Shown here: in pieces, positions 48,601 to 60,206 of the stretch
Numbering within the stretch: the first letter of the stretch is position 1
Layout: every line of letters starts with the position of its first letter
Assembly: GCA_019321725.1 (NCBI GenBank)
Contig: CM033121.1
Location: forward strand, 4,278,001-4,342,000
Reading direction: 5' to 3'
From: Paulownia fortunei
Taxonomy: Eukaryota > Streptophyta > Magnoliopsida > Lamiales > Paulowniaceae
Length of the DNA stretch: 64,000 bases
Notes under the pieces: model-generated
Databases searched by the model: none
Told to the model about the DNA's origin: nothing
The model's input: only the letters and a program-made list of their open reading frames with translations
Program-made: the position numbers and the translations under genes

Positions 48601-51600
48601 CATTATGCTTGTAAATTAGGTTCTGCAGCATGTACATTAAAATGTGTAATATGATTTTTTTGTTCATCATTTGCTTCAAAAAATTATAGGTTCAAGAAAT
48701 GGAAAGTCTTATACAGAAAGTTGGAGAAGAGAATTTTCCTGGGGTGAGAATCTCAGCTGCTGTTTTGATTTGACAAGCTTAAATTATGAATTTACTTCCT
48801 TTTAATTTGCAGCTCTAAGTTAATTTTGGTTGTCAGTTGTTTCTGCTGGATTGGTTAATTATCATTCGAAGTCAATTCTCCTCAATACAGAGCAATATTT
48901 GAAAGGTTTAGGGTAGGCTGCATTCAACGGTTAATATGACTGTAGCGATAGGGCTTCAAATGACAACTTTGTAAATGGACCAGAGCTGCTACTGTCCATG
49001 CAGAAGAGTCTGCTAACTGGGGATTGCTTGATGCAGTAGGAAGGAACGCCAATGAGATATTGTTTTATCATCGTTGTAACCAAGTTGGTTGATTTATGTA
49101 ATGAGACAGTAGACTGAGATCTGCTTGAGGATGCACTTCTTTTTCAACTTAAAAGCATCTGCTCCTACATGCAATCATTTCATAATTTTGTTGAACAATT
49201 TGTTGTTCCTAAGTTGAGGTATAGCAGATCTTTCAAAATCAAATCCATTTGATGTATCACCAATCATTAAGTTTAATTTACTTTCATACTGACACTGGTT
49301 ACTCCTGGAAGAAGTGTAGGATTCAATGCATGTTGATACCTCTTTCTCATCTTTTTTCTGATGATATATTGCTGCAGGTAGTAATTGTTTGTGGAGGATC
49401 ATATAGACGTGGAAAGGCTTCTTGTGGGGATTTGGACATTGTGATCACACACCCTGATGGAAAAAGGTGTGGTATTCAGCTGTAATCTTGCTCAACTGGT
49501 TCAAAGATTTTCAATTTCTTTTTGTACAATTTCAATGCACCTACTTGCACAGTTTTCCATCTTCCGCCAACATTGTTGCTTTATCTAAACGGCTGCTAGT
49601 ACATTCTCATTTTCCTGGTGGTACCAGACTTTCGAAAGTTGACTATTTTTAGATTCTTGGATAAAGCAACTATTTTCTCTTTTTCAATTGCTGTACTGTT
49701 AAAACATGGCATACTGCATTTAAAATATATATACTTGCTTTCAGTTCACTTGCCTGTAACATGGTGCTCGTGACAGAACACAGCAGACATTGATTCACAG
49801 TTGTTTTCACGGTTACACATATATCAAACAAAAACTCTTTCCTGCTATGGTTTTCCTCATGACATTTCTTTTATTTCTATTCATTTTCGTTTTTCTATGG
49901 GATTACCCTTTTTTAACAATATGTTTATATGCCTCACATTCTGACATTCATCTATTCTTTATTCTCATTTATGTTGCCCTGGTAAAATGTTTGTCTCCGA
50001 TCACATAATGTTGCATATAAATGCTTTGGGTCCCTTGATCTATGTCCTTTCATAAAAAAATAGGAAAAATGAAAAACAAGGGGAAATTTTGATTTGATTA
50101 TCTCCATCAGTACTATCTTGCTTTACTGGTTTGTGTTAACTTCTCCACATGAGAAAGAAGGCCTCAAGTGAAAATGATTCTTAATATGCTATCATGTACT
50201 CTGGTAAGCTTTTCTCTGGAAAGCTGACTTGCTTTTTCATATATCCAGTCATATTGGATTTCTCCCAAAGTTGGTGAAGCGCCTTAAGGATATAAACTTC
50301 TTGAGAGAGGATCTGGTTTTTAGTGTTCACAGTGAGGAGGTAATTATTTTTTCTATTATTCACTGCTTGTAGTTTTTAAATTTTAGGTATTTACCTAATA
50401 AGACCAAAGCTTGTTCTGTTTCTCTTTTATGAGGAAGAACACGTCTATATTCTCTACTTTATGTGGCATGAATATGATACATGTGAACTAAGTGGATCTG
50501 GTACTGTTCATAGTGTCTCATGTGGAGTTCATGTTCTGTGGATATATACATGTAGAACATGGTTTAATTTTGTCTCAAAGTTAAAGGAACTAAAAATATG
50601 TTTCGTTGGTTCTATAAGCCATCTGCAGTTGGAATGCTATAAGCTCTGCAAATATTTGTTCTGAACTAAGCAGATCTGGTACTATTCACACTGTCTCATG
50701 TAGAGCTCATATGTCATTTTGTCTCAACATCACATGCGAAACTAAAAATATGTTTCAGTTGTTCTAAAAGCGCCTGCAGTTGAATGCTATAAAATCTGAA
50801 AGATTGTTTATATTACTGTATATAGACTTCCTTTTGGTTAAACTTGATTTGCTTTTGCGAATTGTGAAGCAGCGATTGCTGTATCAAATTGAATGTAGGG
50901 TGCTTGTACAACATTGAAGAATGTTTGCCACTATAAGGAGTAAATGAAAGTGAATGCATATTTTCAGAATAGATTGCAGAAAAATAAGATTGGGACTTCT
51001 ATATAGTCAATAGTAGTACTTGCAGATAAAGATCCATTATTTGATCAAAAAGTTGTTCTTTGAGATCAAATTCTCATATGTGGTTGTGCTTTTGCTTTGG
51101 TTGGCTGATTATGTATACTGTTGTTATGTCTGCTCGACTGGCCTATTCAAGCATTTCTCTGTGCATAAGGTGGTCTTTTGTGGAGCAAAAAACAATAGTA
51201 GTACTTCTCATTTCACACAGTACCTTTTGTTGCTAAATTTGTTTACTCATTTGACTTCATGTCTTGTGCTATGTGTGCACAGGGTACTGACTCTGGAGTG
51301 GATACATATTTTGGTCTTTGCACCTATCCTGGTCAAGAGTTACGACATCGCATTGATTTCAAGGTGTGTTATTTGTATTATCCGCCCAACAAATATTGCC
51401 ACACTTGTGGCGCTGATATAAAAGATTGAAGGGCATCATGAACAAGGATTAACATAAAAAATTGTTTTTTGCTAAATTAAAAAAATATTGTATTGTTTCA
51501 TTGTTGTTGTTAATTGACGTGTCTCCCAAATGTTACATTTCGGGTTTGACTGGTTTGTTTATTTAGGTTTTCTTTAAAGAAGTCCCCGTGCCTGTGAAGT

Positions 51601-53188
51601 TTTCATTTGATGTTAAGTGTCATGGATGAGTGATGATGCCTTGTTCCAATGTATGGGAATTTGGATAAATAAAGAGGAAGGTGTGAAGTGTAGATGTATT
51701 AAGTATCCACATTGTGTGGACCTTGAGGCTGGTTAATTTATCAAAATTTCTCCATGGATTGGCTCTGATTGGTTCGACCCTATCATGAGAATATTTAGTT
51801 CAGAAATGTTTTGTCTTCTTCAACATCATGCTAGTGAATTATTGGATTTCTAGGCTTACGAAAATGAGGATATCAATGCATTTGAAATGCAATATCTGTC
51901 ATACTTATGTTGCATTACTAAAAAACATCCAGTAGTCATGGAGAGCTTGCCTTAATTTACTCTTATCGTTTTCTGTAGGTTTATCCAAGGGATATTTATG
52001 CATTTGGATTAATAGCATGGACAGGGAATGATGTACTAAACAGGAGGTATGCCCATTCTACACTCGACTATGCCAGCATTCAGTGGTGGAACCAGGAGTT
52101 TATCATTAGGGGAACTAAATTGTCAAAGTTTTAATAATAAATCTAATAAATTAAATTAATATTAGTCTATGAGTTATGATTCTAGAAGAAGTATAAAATA
52201 ATATCACTTGAATTTAAGTGTGGTTAACAGAAACATGAAAATAAAATGGTACATACAATGCAGAACTAAAAGTAAATTGTGTTAATATTATATAAATATG
52301 AGATAGCAATTGACAAAAATTTCAGTAGAAGTTCTGTGAATAGAATTTTTTAAATTTATAGCTACAAATTATGTGAATGATTGACAGCTACAATATTGTT
52401 GACTTACATTAATATCAAAATTTTGGAAAAAAATCCGGATTTCAGAAAAAATACAACATGAAAACAACTTTTTTATTTTTTCCGACTCATCAAATTATGT
52501 TTGAAGAAACTATTTGTATATTATCCCCTCTTCTTGAAGTGACACGTGTTGGCATTTTTTCTCTTCCTAATCTTGTTGGTTCTGTATAGTTTTATAGCTA
52601 AAGTTATTTTTATGCAGCTTTAAATTATATATATTGAGCATGAATGAATTAATTGGTAAGATAAAGAACGACGTATAGTAATTATACACTAGGTATACAT
52701 AAAACATATATATATATATATAAATATACATACAAACATACAAATATACTTGGGCCAAGCTGAGGGCGGGCCCTGGCGCTTGCAACCCCGCCTAGTTCCG
52801 CTCTGCAAGACCATTTTCCTGGGCCAATATCTGGTCAAATTCTCCTCTTTCATTTTTCATTTCTTGGTTTTGAATTCTTTGGTCTTTTCTTCAGGCTGAG
52901 ATTATTAGCAGAATCAAAGGGATTCAGACTTGACGACACAGGACTGTTTCCTGCCACTCATGGGTCAGGTGGCAAACGGGTATGAGTTGGCTTACCCTCA
53001 GTTTCTAGTTGCTGCTGCTGCAAAGCTCTCCATCATGATTTGTTCTGGTATGCTTATCTACATTGTTCTGATATTACTATCCACTGCAGGGAAGCAAAGG
53101 CAGTGCGAGTTTGAAGTTTGGAACTGAAAAAGAGGTGTTTGATTTCCTTGGATTCCCATGGCTCGAGCCTAATGAAAGGAATTTGTGA
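45676..53188 (+). CDS. POLL: DNA polymerase lambda (family X, BRCT-containing)
   Basis: Fourteen exons: 45676-45783, 45892-46029, 46619-46975, 47164-47257, 47347-47477, 47626-47688, 48415-48594, 48690-48743, 49378-49466, 50249-50339, 51283-51363, 51979-52046, 52895-52979 and 53090-53188. They encode 545 residues in unbroken phase. The order is an N-terminal BRCT domain (about 17-105, ending YQWLEDSLR), a Ser/Pro-rich linker to about 205, the 8-kDa lyase domain with helix-hairpin-helix LPGIGKS, a second Hh[13 protein letters not shown], and the palm with GGSYRRGK and GDLD. The metal-binding residues Asp393, Asp395 and Asp460 (RHRIDF) are present. The thumb ends [12 protein letters not shown]. 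Pol lambda is the only family X polymerase of plants and fills gaps in base excision repair and end joining. In Arabidopsis it neighbours EMB2004 and PRIN2, as it does loosely here. Confidence 0.94.
50484..50805. repeat. Tandem duplication inside POLL intron 10
   Basis: About 50484-50655 and 50663-50805 share blocks (gaactaagtggatctggtac / gaactaagcagatctggtac; aactaaaaatatgtttc; ctgcagttg; aatgctataa). The second copy has a small internal deletion. Confidence 0.75.
52081..52805. mobile_element. Probable non-autonomous DNA transposon (MITE) in POLL intron 12
   Basis: The left end cagtggtggaaccagg and right end (reverse complement) cagagcggaactaggc form imperfect terminal inverted repeats about 725 bp apart. 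The interior is AT-rich without coding capacity. I recall similar cagtggcggaaccagg ends from common plant elements. No clean target-site duplication was seen. Confidence 0.5.
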
Positions 53189-55084
53189 GTCATAAGGTAA
53201 TGCTAGCCTAATTTTGGACCATAATGACTCAAGACTATGCTTCTGCCACTTGATTATGGTCATTACCAACCGATTAATCTCACTCATATATTTACTGCAG
53301 GATACCAGAGTAATAGCATGGTTGATGGTAGAGAATATGTACTGGTGTATGTTTTTCTGTTCGCTAGGGGAGCATGCAAAATGTACACAACTTGTAAATA
53401 TTTATGTAAGCCATGTAAGCTAACTCTTTTGCATGCATATTTATGTAAATAGAACTTTTGTTTTCTATTGGTGTTTTTAGCATTTACTAAGATTTGCATG
53501 TGTTTCCAGGTAACTTGGTCAATTTTCTGCTATCCGTCTCAGTTTTCTGGGTTTAGAAATGGTTTGAGAGAAGAGTCTTTCTATTTCGGTTAAGCTTCAC
53601 ATTCATAGTCATAATAGCCAAAAACCCGAAATAGAACCGTGAACCACATCTCAGTTGCATCGCTGGAATATCTTCTTACACATTTTTTTCTCTTATGGAG
53701 GACCCCCACTTGCTTTCTTGTACGATATATTTGGATGGAGCCATTCCTTTTTTTTTTTTCATCCCTAGTTTCATTTTCCCTAAAAAATGTCAGCTCTTGA
53801 TTCTTGCATCTCTAGATGGAAAATTTCAAACTCTCTCATATATCATACATTAGAAGATTAATAAAGAAAGAGGCATGGACACAGACACAAAACATGCATC
53901 CTTGTGGGAATAAAATAATATAAATATTTTAAAAAAATTCAAAAAGGAGTTTAGTATTTTATTAAGTCAACCAATATCATGAATTCTCTTGTAGCAGTTG
54001 AATGCTAGTGTTCTCATGTGAGCAATGCCTTTTATGACTTCAAATTTATTTTTAAAATAATTTTATTTAACTTTTTAATGTAACCTATATCTCCCATATT
54101 TTCATATTTTAAATTGACTTTTTTAATTCTTGTAATGAATATCCATCCATCGTAGTTTGAATCATACTTATTGGTGGTATGTTGGCACTTTCATCGATTA
54201 TGGTGGTGTTTTGGGACGCGGCATAGGTTAAATGCAAATTTAAGTTAATCAAGTTTCACAAGAAGTGAGCACCCACACAAATAGATGTCAGAAAGAATAT
54301 ATATACTAACTCAAGTATATTAAAAACTTCTTGTAGTCATCCAAAATTTACAGCACGAACGGAAATGGAAATGAAGGTTATTGTTCGTTGGGGGTTTGCA
54401 CATAACCAAAATTCCAAATCTATTAATTCCAAACCCAACAAAATATCTACACCGATGGGTCAACAGGCAATGAAATGAATATATTTTATACCAAGGCCCA
54501 TTAACAAACAACAATATAGAGTTGAAAGGCGTCTTGACAAGCTCGTTTGGGCTGGCCTTTTGCTGCTGCTGCTTTCGTGATAACAAGTTCCATATCAATA
54601 TCTGATCTTAATAAGAATTGAACTCAGCCAAAACCATAATAAAGCATCCTCAAAAATGTTAAGAGTAAAATAAAACAAACCAATCCATTTGAAGGGACAG
54701 AATATCATTAAGAACAGAAAAAGGAACTAATCAACAAACGATCAAATTAACCATAAAAACTCCAGTTGCACGACACATCTGAAACACCTCCCAGTACATG
54801 GTACTCCACAGGCTCTAGTATTATTAAAGATGGACTTCCTCTGCAACAAGCAAATAAGTAAATGATATCAGATTTTACAAAATGAAAGAGCATATGCAAG
54901 ACTAGGGCATGCCCCTCCAGATTCTCTGTTTGTTTCTCTGTTTTAAAAGAGTTCCTAGAGTATGCTTAGTGATTGCATTTTCCAACAAACAAACGTAAAG
55001 ACAAATAAATCCAAGATAAAAGAAATCCCTATTGCATAATTTTTCGAAAAATAACAGTAGAAAACTGCACAAGTCAATAAGTTT
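53189..55084. other. Region between POLL and the NOG1 pseudogene
   Basis: Includes the likely POLL 3' UTR (first about 300 bp), a direct-repeat block at 53415-53520 shared with 59314-59415, and AT-rich sequence. No gene is supported. Confidence 0.5.
53415..53520. repeat. Long-range direct repeat, left copy
   Basis: About 105 bp aligning to 59314-59415 at roughly 85-90% by eye (common stretches ggtgtttttag and aagatttgcatgtgtt). It flanks the NOG1-bearing segment. Confidence 0.75.
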
Positions 55085-57110
55085 TCATCTTAAGACCACA
55101 AAAAGTTGGCACATAGAAGCATCTGATAATAAATAATAAATTAGCAAAGTAAGAATCCAAGTTGGCATGACTAATTGATGCAAGGACTGTGTTTTCCCAA
55201 TTGAGCGCTTGCCAGAGAACAAGTGTTTTGGTTTGAGGGAAGGAATGACTCTGTCTGCCTCTCCTCTGCGAGCATCCTTGTTCCTCTTCTTGCTAGAACT
55301 TTTAGCCATTTTGATAGCCTTATTTCTCTGAGCAGTGCCTTTGAAGCCCTCTCCTGGGACAACTTCACTTGGTGGTCTCGACCTTGATCTAGAGACTGAT
55401 CTCGACCTCAACCGCAGCTTCTTATTTGGTTGTGCACCGTCCGCTTGCATGGACTCAACTCCATAATTTTCACCCCCGTCAAGGGATCTCTCCCTCTTAC
55501 GACCCCTAGATTTGCTACGAGCACGGTTAATGGCCATGGTTGGATCAAGTCCCAAAGAAGATAACTGTCTCCCCATTCTCTCTGATGTGAATTGTCTGTC
55601 TTTATCATGTTTTCTAGGCACAGTTGGCCGGCTCTCAGCAATGGTCTTTTTCATTCTATGCTGTTGAATAAGCAAACTTTTCTTCTTCCTGATCTCTGCA
55701 AGTGCTGCTTGTTCTTCAGGGGACAGCTCAGCCCCATCCATCTCGAAATCATCATCTGCCTCCAGACCCCGGAGAACACCTTCTTCTCGCTCCAACTCCT
55801 CACGCTTCATTGATATATCAGGGTTAATGAAGTCAGAGACATTGTGTCCATCAAGAATTTCTGGAATTTCTGGCATGACGCCTCAGCATTTTTAGCTTTG
55901 GCTTCCAAAACAGCCTGAGGCATACAAGGTGGCCTTTCCTTCTGATCACGCGGCTTAGGCATTGCAACATGGAAACGGTTCAGACAGTCATTAAGCTTTT
56001 TCGACTCCATTTTCAATTCTACCCTCTGATTCAACAATCTCTCACAAGCAGCATCCTTTACACCAATTACACCCTCCTCGGTCAAAGTGCTCATTGCCAA
56101 CAGAACACCATCATCATCTGTTGGTTCACCCCCTTGACCTATTACAGTTTTCATAGCTTCTGCCTTCATCTCCATGATCAATTTCATATCATCTTCTGGG
56201 ATCCCTTCCAATGGCTGCAAGTCAGTCTTATTACAGACAATTATCAATGGTTTGTTCATAAATAGTGACTTAATGCTGTGGAAAAGAGCTGCCTGCTGCG
56301 CAATGCTATATCCACAAGAACCAGAGATATCAAGGAAAAACAACACAGCAGCTCTCAAATGGGCAAGCGCTGTTATGCTGCACATCTCAAAGATATTACG
56401 ATCCTCAAATGGCCTATCCAAAATCCCCGGAGTGTCAATCACTTGATACCTCAGATATTTATAGTCAGTATGACCAAGAAACAATGACTTTGTGGTGGAA
56501 GCATATGGTTGTACATCGACATCAGCCCTCGTAATTTTGTTAATGAATGAGCTCTTGCCCACATTAGGGTACCCACAGATCAAGATAGTTCGAGCGTTTG
56601 GATCAATCGAAGGTAACCTTGCCATGTGTTGTCTTATCTGTTCACGATAAGCCAAACTGGTGCTAATTCCTTTAATTACAGTACACATACGACCAAGAGC
56701 AGCAACCTTCAGTGACTTGCATCGATAAAGAGAATCTCCATACTTCAATAATTTGACAAAGTCCTTAGCAATCTTGCCAATCAGGTTCCTTGCAGTATTA
56801 ACTTGGCCCAGAGCAAGCTTGTAATGGTCTTTGTTGTAGGGAACATGGACCAGGTCACCATAGAAAGGATGGATATCATCAAGCCTGGGGAACTCTTCGA
56901 CAATGGTAGAAAGCTTCTCATGAAAATTCTGCTGTGTAAACTTCACTTTGCGCATATAGAATTGTGCATATAGAACTACCGTAGCCGTGAAATAGCATAT
57001 CCCTTGTGCACTTGGGTAGGTGTTCGTCGTTGCGTACGAGAAAGAATGATGTCAATAAACTCCTTCCCGGTTGGCACAACTGTAATCTTCTTGAAATTGT
57101 ATTGCACCAT
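55085..57110 (-). pseudogene. NOG1: NOG1 (nucleolar GTP-binding protein 1) pseudogene
   Basis: NOG1 is an Obg-family GTPase needed for 60S ribosome assembly in the nucleolus. This copy starts normally ([18 protein letters not shown]) but codon 45 is TAG (56976-56978) where the family has Gln. Next to it a 14-bp tandem duplication (56948-56961 and 56962-56975, one mismatch) shifts the frame. The GTPase core then reads intact from the ATG at 56955: G1 [10 protein letters not shown]3 DTPGI, G4 NKTD. After the [14 protein letters not shown] segment (about 55880) some 40 family codons are missing and the frame changes; sequence resumes at [11 protein letters not shown], with PEI duplicated. The tail keeps the Arg/Ser-rich region and HLFSGKRSIGKT, then runs past the normal end. 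Three or more independent lesions make this a genuine pseudogene, fairly young given its conservation. No introns are seen. A functional copy should exist elsewhere. Confidence 0.88.
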
Positions 57111-57289
57111 GTCTTACTCTTTGTGTTCACTGCATAACAACAGAATTCAAATCATCAAACAAAGAAATAGCATCCAAATATAGCCAGGAAATACAAACAG
57201 AATCAAACAGAAATAGAAGTATGTAACATTGCAGGAAACAAGAAGAAATTCTTTTTTTTATTTATTTGTTCTTAAATTAAGGAAGATAT

Positions 57290-57375
57290 TTATTTGTTCG
57301 GTGGAGAGACTCGAACCCATTACTGTTACTGGATCGTAAATATAAGGTGCTTACCAAAACGCAATCTTATCTCGT
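57290..57375 (-). mobile_element. Possible tRNA-derived SINE fragment
   Basis: The minus strand has a box A-like ttttggtaagcacc and, about 35 nt on, a box B-like gggttcgagtctc. This is the internal pol III promoter spacing of tRNA-derived SINEs. The rest is too decayed to name, and there is no cloverleaf to support a tRNA gene. Confidence 0.35.
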
Positions 57376-57860
57376 TAGAAAATAAAATAACATGACTACA
57401 CCTACAACAACAAAAAAATTAGCAATTACCACTAATGAAAATATATGATGTGATATTCGCATAAATAATAGTACACATACAATGAATAAATACAAAAACA
57501 AAAAACTTTTTGCAAATTAATTAAATTTAGATCAATCAACATAACTTGAGGCCAAAATCCTTGATATTATATTCAATTCTTCAAGACTTTTGTAAAACAG
57601 AATTGTTTCTAGTTCCTGGTCTGAATACCTACTTAAATACATACATAGACAGCCTTAAACAACAAATAATAGTACAAAATGAAAAGTAAGCAAAAGATCA
57701 ATTTCAGCAAACAGATAAATTATCACCTCGACTACTAGAAAACAAATTTCAAGTTCTACAAAAATGCCCGCGGTTGTTGTTCCACAACCCCAATTTGATA
57801 ATATTAGTATGGACAAACACTCTTGAACAACAAGAAAGCAAAAAAGAGTCATGCCCTAAT

Positions 57861-57880
57861 GGGCTGGGCTGGGCTGGGCT
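57861..57880. repeat. (GGGCT)4 short tandem repeat
   Basis: Four perfect GGGCT units about 750 bp upstream of the NOG1 start (AGCCC on the NOG1 strand). It could be a residual site II promoter cluster. Confidence 0.7.
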
Positions 57881-59149
57881 ATACTTTTTTCGTTAAATCT
57901 GAAAGAGTACATTAGTTATTTCATTAATATAATGAGATGTTTGGTTATTTTCAGAAATATTTGTGTTATTATTTTGTTTGTGATCAGTGCATTTGGGCTT
58001 ATTAGATACTATCCACTTAAATATTATTTTAAGTGATGCCGTACGTGGTTAATTATAATATGAATTTTAATATTTCACTTTACATACATACACAAATCGA
58101 TTTTACAAATTCATGATACTCAAATTCTTAAGCATTTATACATATATAAATTTTAGTCTTAGGCTATAGTTTGTGATGGAGTAAATCCTAGTATTGTTTT
58201 GGTAAATTAATTAAATTAAATTAAATTAAAAATTTGATAAATGCTAAAATTAAATAAAAAAATTCAATTTGAAATTTGATTCAATTTTGATTTTGCTTTC
58301 GATTTCCCCAGTATCATATTAATATTTGTATATACATATTTTATACATTATTTATTTTTGTATTATAATTTATTATTTGCTTCCCAAATTTAAAAAATAA
58401 AAAATAAAAAATACAATCATTATTATAATAATTAAATTACTGAATCAAAATCAATTCAATATTTGGTATGATATTTTAATTTATTGAATTTTTGATTCAA
58501 TTTTATCGAATAAACATCCTTAATAAGCCTTAGCAAACGATTATTTCTATAGAGTAACGGTATTTAGAAGAAGTGTGAAATATAATTAGGCTATAAAGTT
58601 GATTTTAATGCATTGAAGACTATGAGAATTCTAAAAATACTTTTCACCATGAAGAATCGTTTATGAGGCAATTCAATGCTCCATTACTTGTCTCATGTCA
58701 TTTGGCGAGACAATTAATCCTATGTACATTTTGCTCAAAGAAATGATTGCATTTGCCCTGTAATTATTTGATTATTATTATTATTATTTTTTAAAGTATG
58801 ATAAAATCACTCACTTTACGAAGGTTTGATTTTAACAAAATTGAGTCTAATCATAAAAATAAAAGTCATATGGATACGCACTTGGATTAGTACTTTAATA
58901 GGTGGCATGTTATGTTTTGAGAAATTTCATATAATCTATTTTATTAGTATTTAAGTGGATATGTAACTATCTAATAAGTATATAATAATATTATAAAATA
59001 AAACAATAATATTATTATATAAAATTCAATAAGTTATCAGAGTCACCTATTTAAATAGTACCAAGAAAATTATCCAAACCGAAAATGCATTATTTTACTT
59101 AAAGAATGTATTTTTTTTTTTTATACTCAATTTTTTCACTTACTCGTAC

Positions 59150-59265
59150 CAAATTTCGACTACAGGATCTTTTTGTATTTTCCATTAGAATTCGAACCCC
59201 CATCCTACCGTTAAAAACGAATAACATGTTGATTGATTTACCAATTAAACTGTATCAAGAATTTA
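59150..59265 (-). mobile_element. Possible tRNA-derived SINE fragment
   Basis: The minus strand carries a box A-like tttaattggtaaatc and, about 35 nt later, a box B-like gggggttcgaattc. Same logic as the fragment at 57290, but a different sequence. Confidence 0.35.
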
Positions 59266-59313
59266 AAGAATGTATTTTTGATCAGCTTACATGGTTGAGT
59301 GTGGAGAACCATC

Positions 59314-59415
59314 TAACCTAACTCTTTTTGCATACATATTTATGTATATATCTTTTGTTTTCCATGGGTGTTTTTAGTATTTCCTAAGATTTGCATGTGT
59401 TGCCCAGGTTACTTG
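59314..59415. repeat. Long-range direct repeat, right copy
   Basis: Same orientation as 53415-53520. The pair brackets about 5.8 kb that contains the NOG1 pseudogene. Confidence 0.75.
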
Positions 59416-59589
59416 CATTCTTGTATATAGACCTTTTGAAACAAAAATTAATCTTTATAAGGGAAAATGATTTACTTTTAACTGTGAGACGCCATATATA
59501 AAATTAATTTTGTAGTATTTTTTTTTTTATAAAAAAAGGACAACTAGGAATTTGCTTATTCATAATGTCATTTATTCGTATAGACGATC

Positions 59590-59960
59590 ATATTAATTTT
59601 ACTGTTGATCAAAACTTTCATAAGTCGAATTGATCAACTAAATCGTTGGTCCGATATTTCAAATAAAAATTAATTATATTTTTATTATATTATATAAAAT
59701 AATAATATAATAAATTAATTGTTATGTATTAAATTTAAAAAAAAAAGTTAATTAATTAAAAAATACATATAACAAAATTTAAAATTTTAAAAATAAAATA
59801 ATTATAGTAAAATATCAAGTTTGAATTTTCTAAAAAAAATAATTTTGATCTGTTCATGGTCATTTAATGATCAATTTAATCAATTTAATTAAATTTTTAA
59901 TTAATTAAAATTAGTCGTATTGAACTTGCCATCATTTCTGAACTAATCCAATTCAATTTA
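59590..59960 (+). repeat. Dispersed AT-rich repeat family, copy B
   Basis: Inverted relative to 44755-45140, with the same block order. It contains tggtccg and repeated gatcaattt words. Boundaries are approximate. Confidence 0.45.
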
Positions 59961-60090
59961 ATAACACGACTTCAAAATCAACGCCCGTCCAAATATATAA
60001 GCGGATCTTTCCTGAAAGTCTGGAAACAAATAGATAACAAAATGAAAAACTAATAAATATTTGTATAAAATGACTAATTTGACCTGCCAT

Positions 60091-60102
60091 AAATATATAA
60101 AA
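60091..60102 (+). promoter_or_regulatory. TATA box of PRIN2
   Basis: aaatatataaaa about 110 bp before the ATG at 60207. Confidence 0.5.
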
Positions 60103-60206
60103 GAAAAAGAGAAAAACTTGGAAAAAAAGAAAAACAGAAGAAGAGGGATAAACCCTTCAACATACTCGGAGACTGATTTGAGTGTGGAATAGAAGTAGAT
60201 AATAGA

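Larger units (their letters stand above)
57111..60090. other. Intergenic region between the NOG1 pseudogene and PRIN2
   Basis: Contains two tRNA-derived SINE-like fragments (57290-57375, 59150-59265), a (GGGCT)4 run (57861-57880), the right copy of the long-range direct repeat (59314-59415) and dispersed repeat copy B (59590-59960). No gene is supported. Confidence 0.55.

Noticed and set aside
54320..54598. Minus-strand 92-aa frame downstream of the NOG1 pseudogene
   Set aside because: Poly-Gln comes from a GCT/GCA microsatellite; no homology or splice logic.
55807..56955. Independent 382-aa GTPase gene starting at the ATG at 56955
   Set aside because: The upstream 44 codons are clearly NOG1 N-terminus in the same order, so this is the remainder of a broken gene rather than a separate one.
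56940..56980. A small intron removing the TAG and duplication in NOG1
   Set aside because: The only GT-AG pair around it would give an intron of about 34 nt, below plant limits.
57290..57375. Functional tRNA gene
   Set aside because: Box A and box B are present but no acceptor stem or anticodon arm can be paired.
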